A DNA stretch of 5,033 nucleotides from an uncultured Porticoccus sp. Lineage in GTDB: Bacteria > Pseudomonadota > Gammaproteobacteria > Pseudomonadales > Porticoccaceae. Where the stretch lies: assembly GCA_950063125.1 (NCBI GenBank), contig CATLZI010000177.1, positions 1 through 5,033 of the forward strand. Reading direction: 5' to 3'. The notes beneath the pieces are model-generated. The model saw nothing but the letters and a program-made list of their open reading frames with translations. It was not told where the DNA came from and ran no database searches. The position numbers were made by a program, and so were the translations under genes. Each line of letters begins with the position of its first letter. Position 1 is the stretch's first letter. This document shows, piece by piece, positions 5,004 through 5,033 of this stretch.

Positions 5004-5033
5004 TCTTGCCACCACTGCTAACCCAACACGAGT

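Noticed and set aside
5004..5033. Terminator or next gene after the exported protein
   Set aside because: The last 30 bases show no hairpin, T-run or start with a ribosome site; too short to judge.
1..5033. CRISPR array, tRNA, rRNA, transposase or toxin-antitoxin pair
   Set aside because: No spaced repeats, no cloverleaf-like stretch at the presumed insertion site, no transposase motifs, and DUF2274 has no toxin-like partner beside it.

Overview
The window looks like a junction between the right-hand end of an integrated conjugative element and a gammaproteobacterial chromosome. The assignment to Gammaproteobacteria is inferred from the character of the proteins (RecX, a YheT-like hydrolase, a DUF4126 membrane protein, a small secreted four-cysteine protein). 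No rRNA or other species marker is present, so the genus cannot be named.

Left part (1-1170): the C-terminal 282 residues of TrbI, the VirB10-like core component of a Trb-type IV secretion system, are followed with a 4-nt overlap (ATGA) by a small DUF2274 protein. This trbI-DUF2274 pair is what ends the trb transfer operon in Tn4371-type integrative and conjugative elements. A perfect 17-bp inverted repeat at 1129-1169 follows at once and would make a strong transcription stop.

Boundary (1111-1489): no convincing gene. It holds the terminator, a weak 57-codon ORF, two copies of CACTTAGA 26 bp apart, a small hairpin, a perfect TTGACA and a T-tract flanked by GGCCA/TGGCC. The element end (attR) most likely lies here, because everything to the right is ordinary, visibly less GC-rich chromosomal coding sequence and no chromosomal gene is broken.

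Right part (1490-5033): a fatty acid hydroxylase/sterol desaturase-family membrane protein; then a tight two-gene unit of a DUF4126 membrane protein and recX, with recX starting at a TTG that overlaps the DUF4126 stop; then, on the minus strand and overlapping the end of recX by 29 bp, a YheT-like alpha/beta hydrolase with an intact catalytic triad; and finally, divergently transcribed from it, a small exported protein resembling DUF6491. recX without recA directly upstream is a notable arrangement.

I see no convincing undescribed system. The points worth checking are the unmapped element end with its repeats, the DUF4126-recX coupling, and the RHH-like character of the DUF2274 protein.
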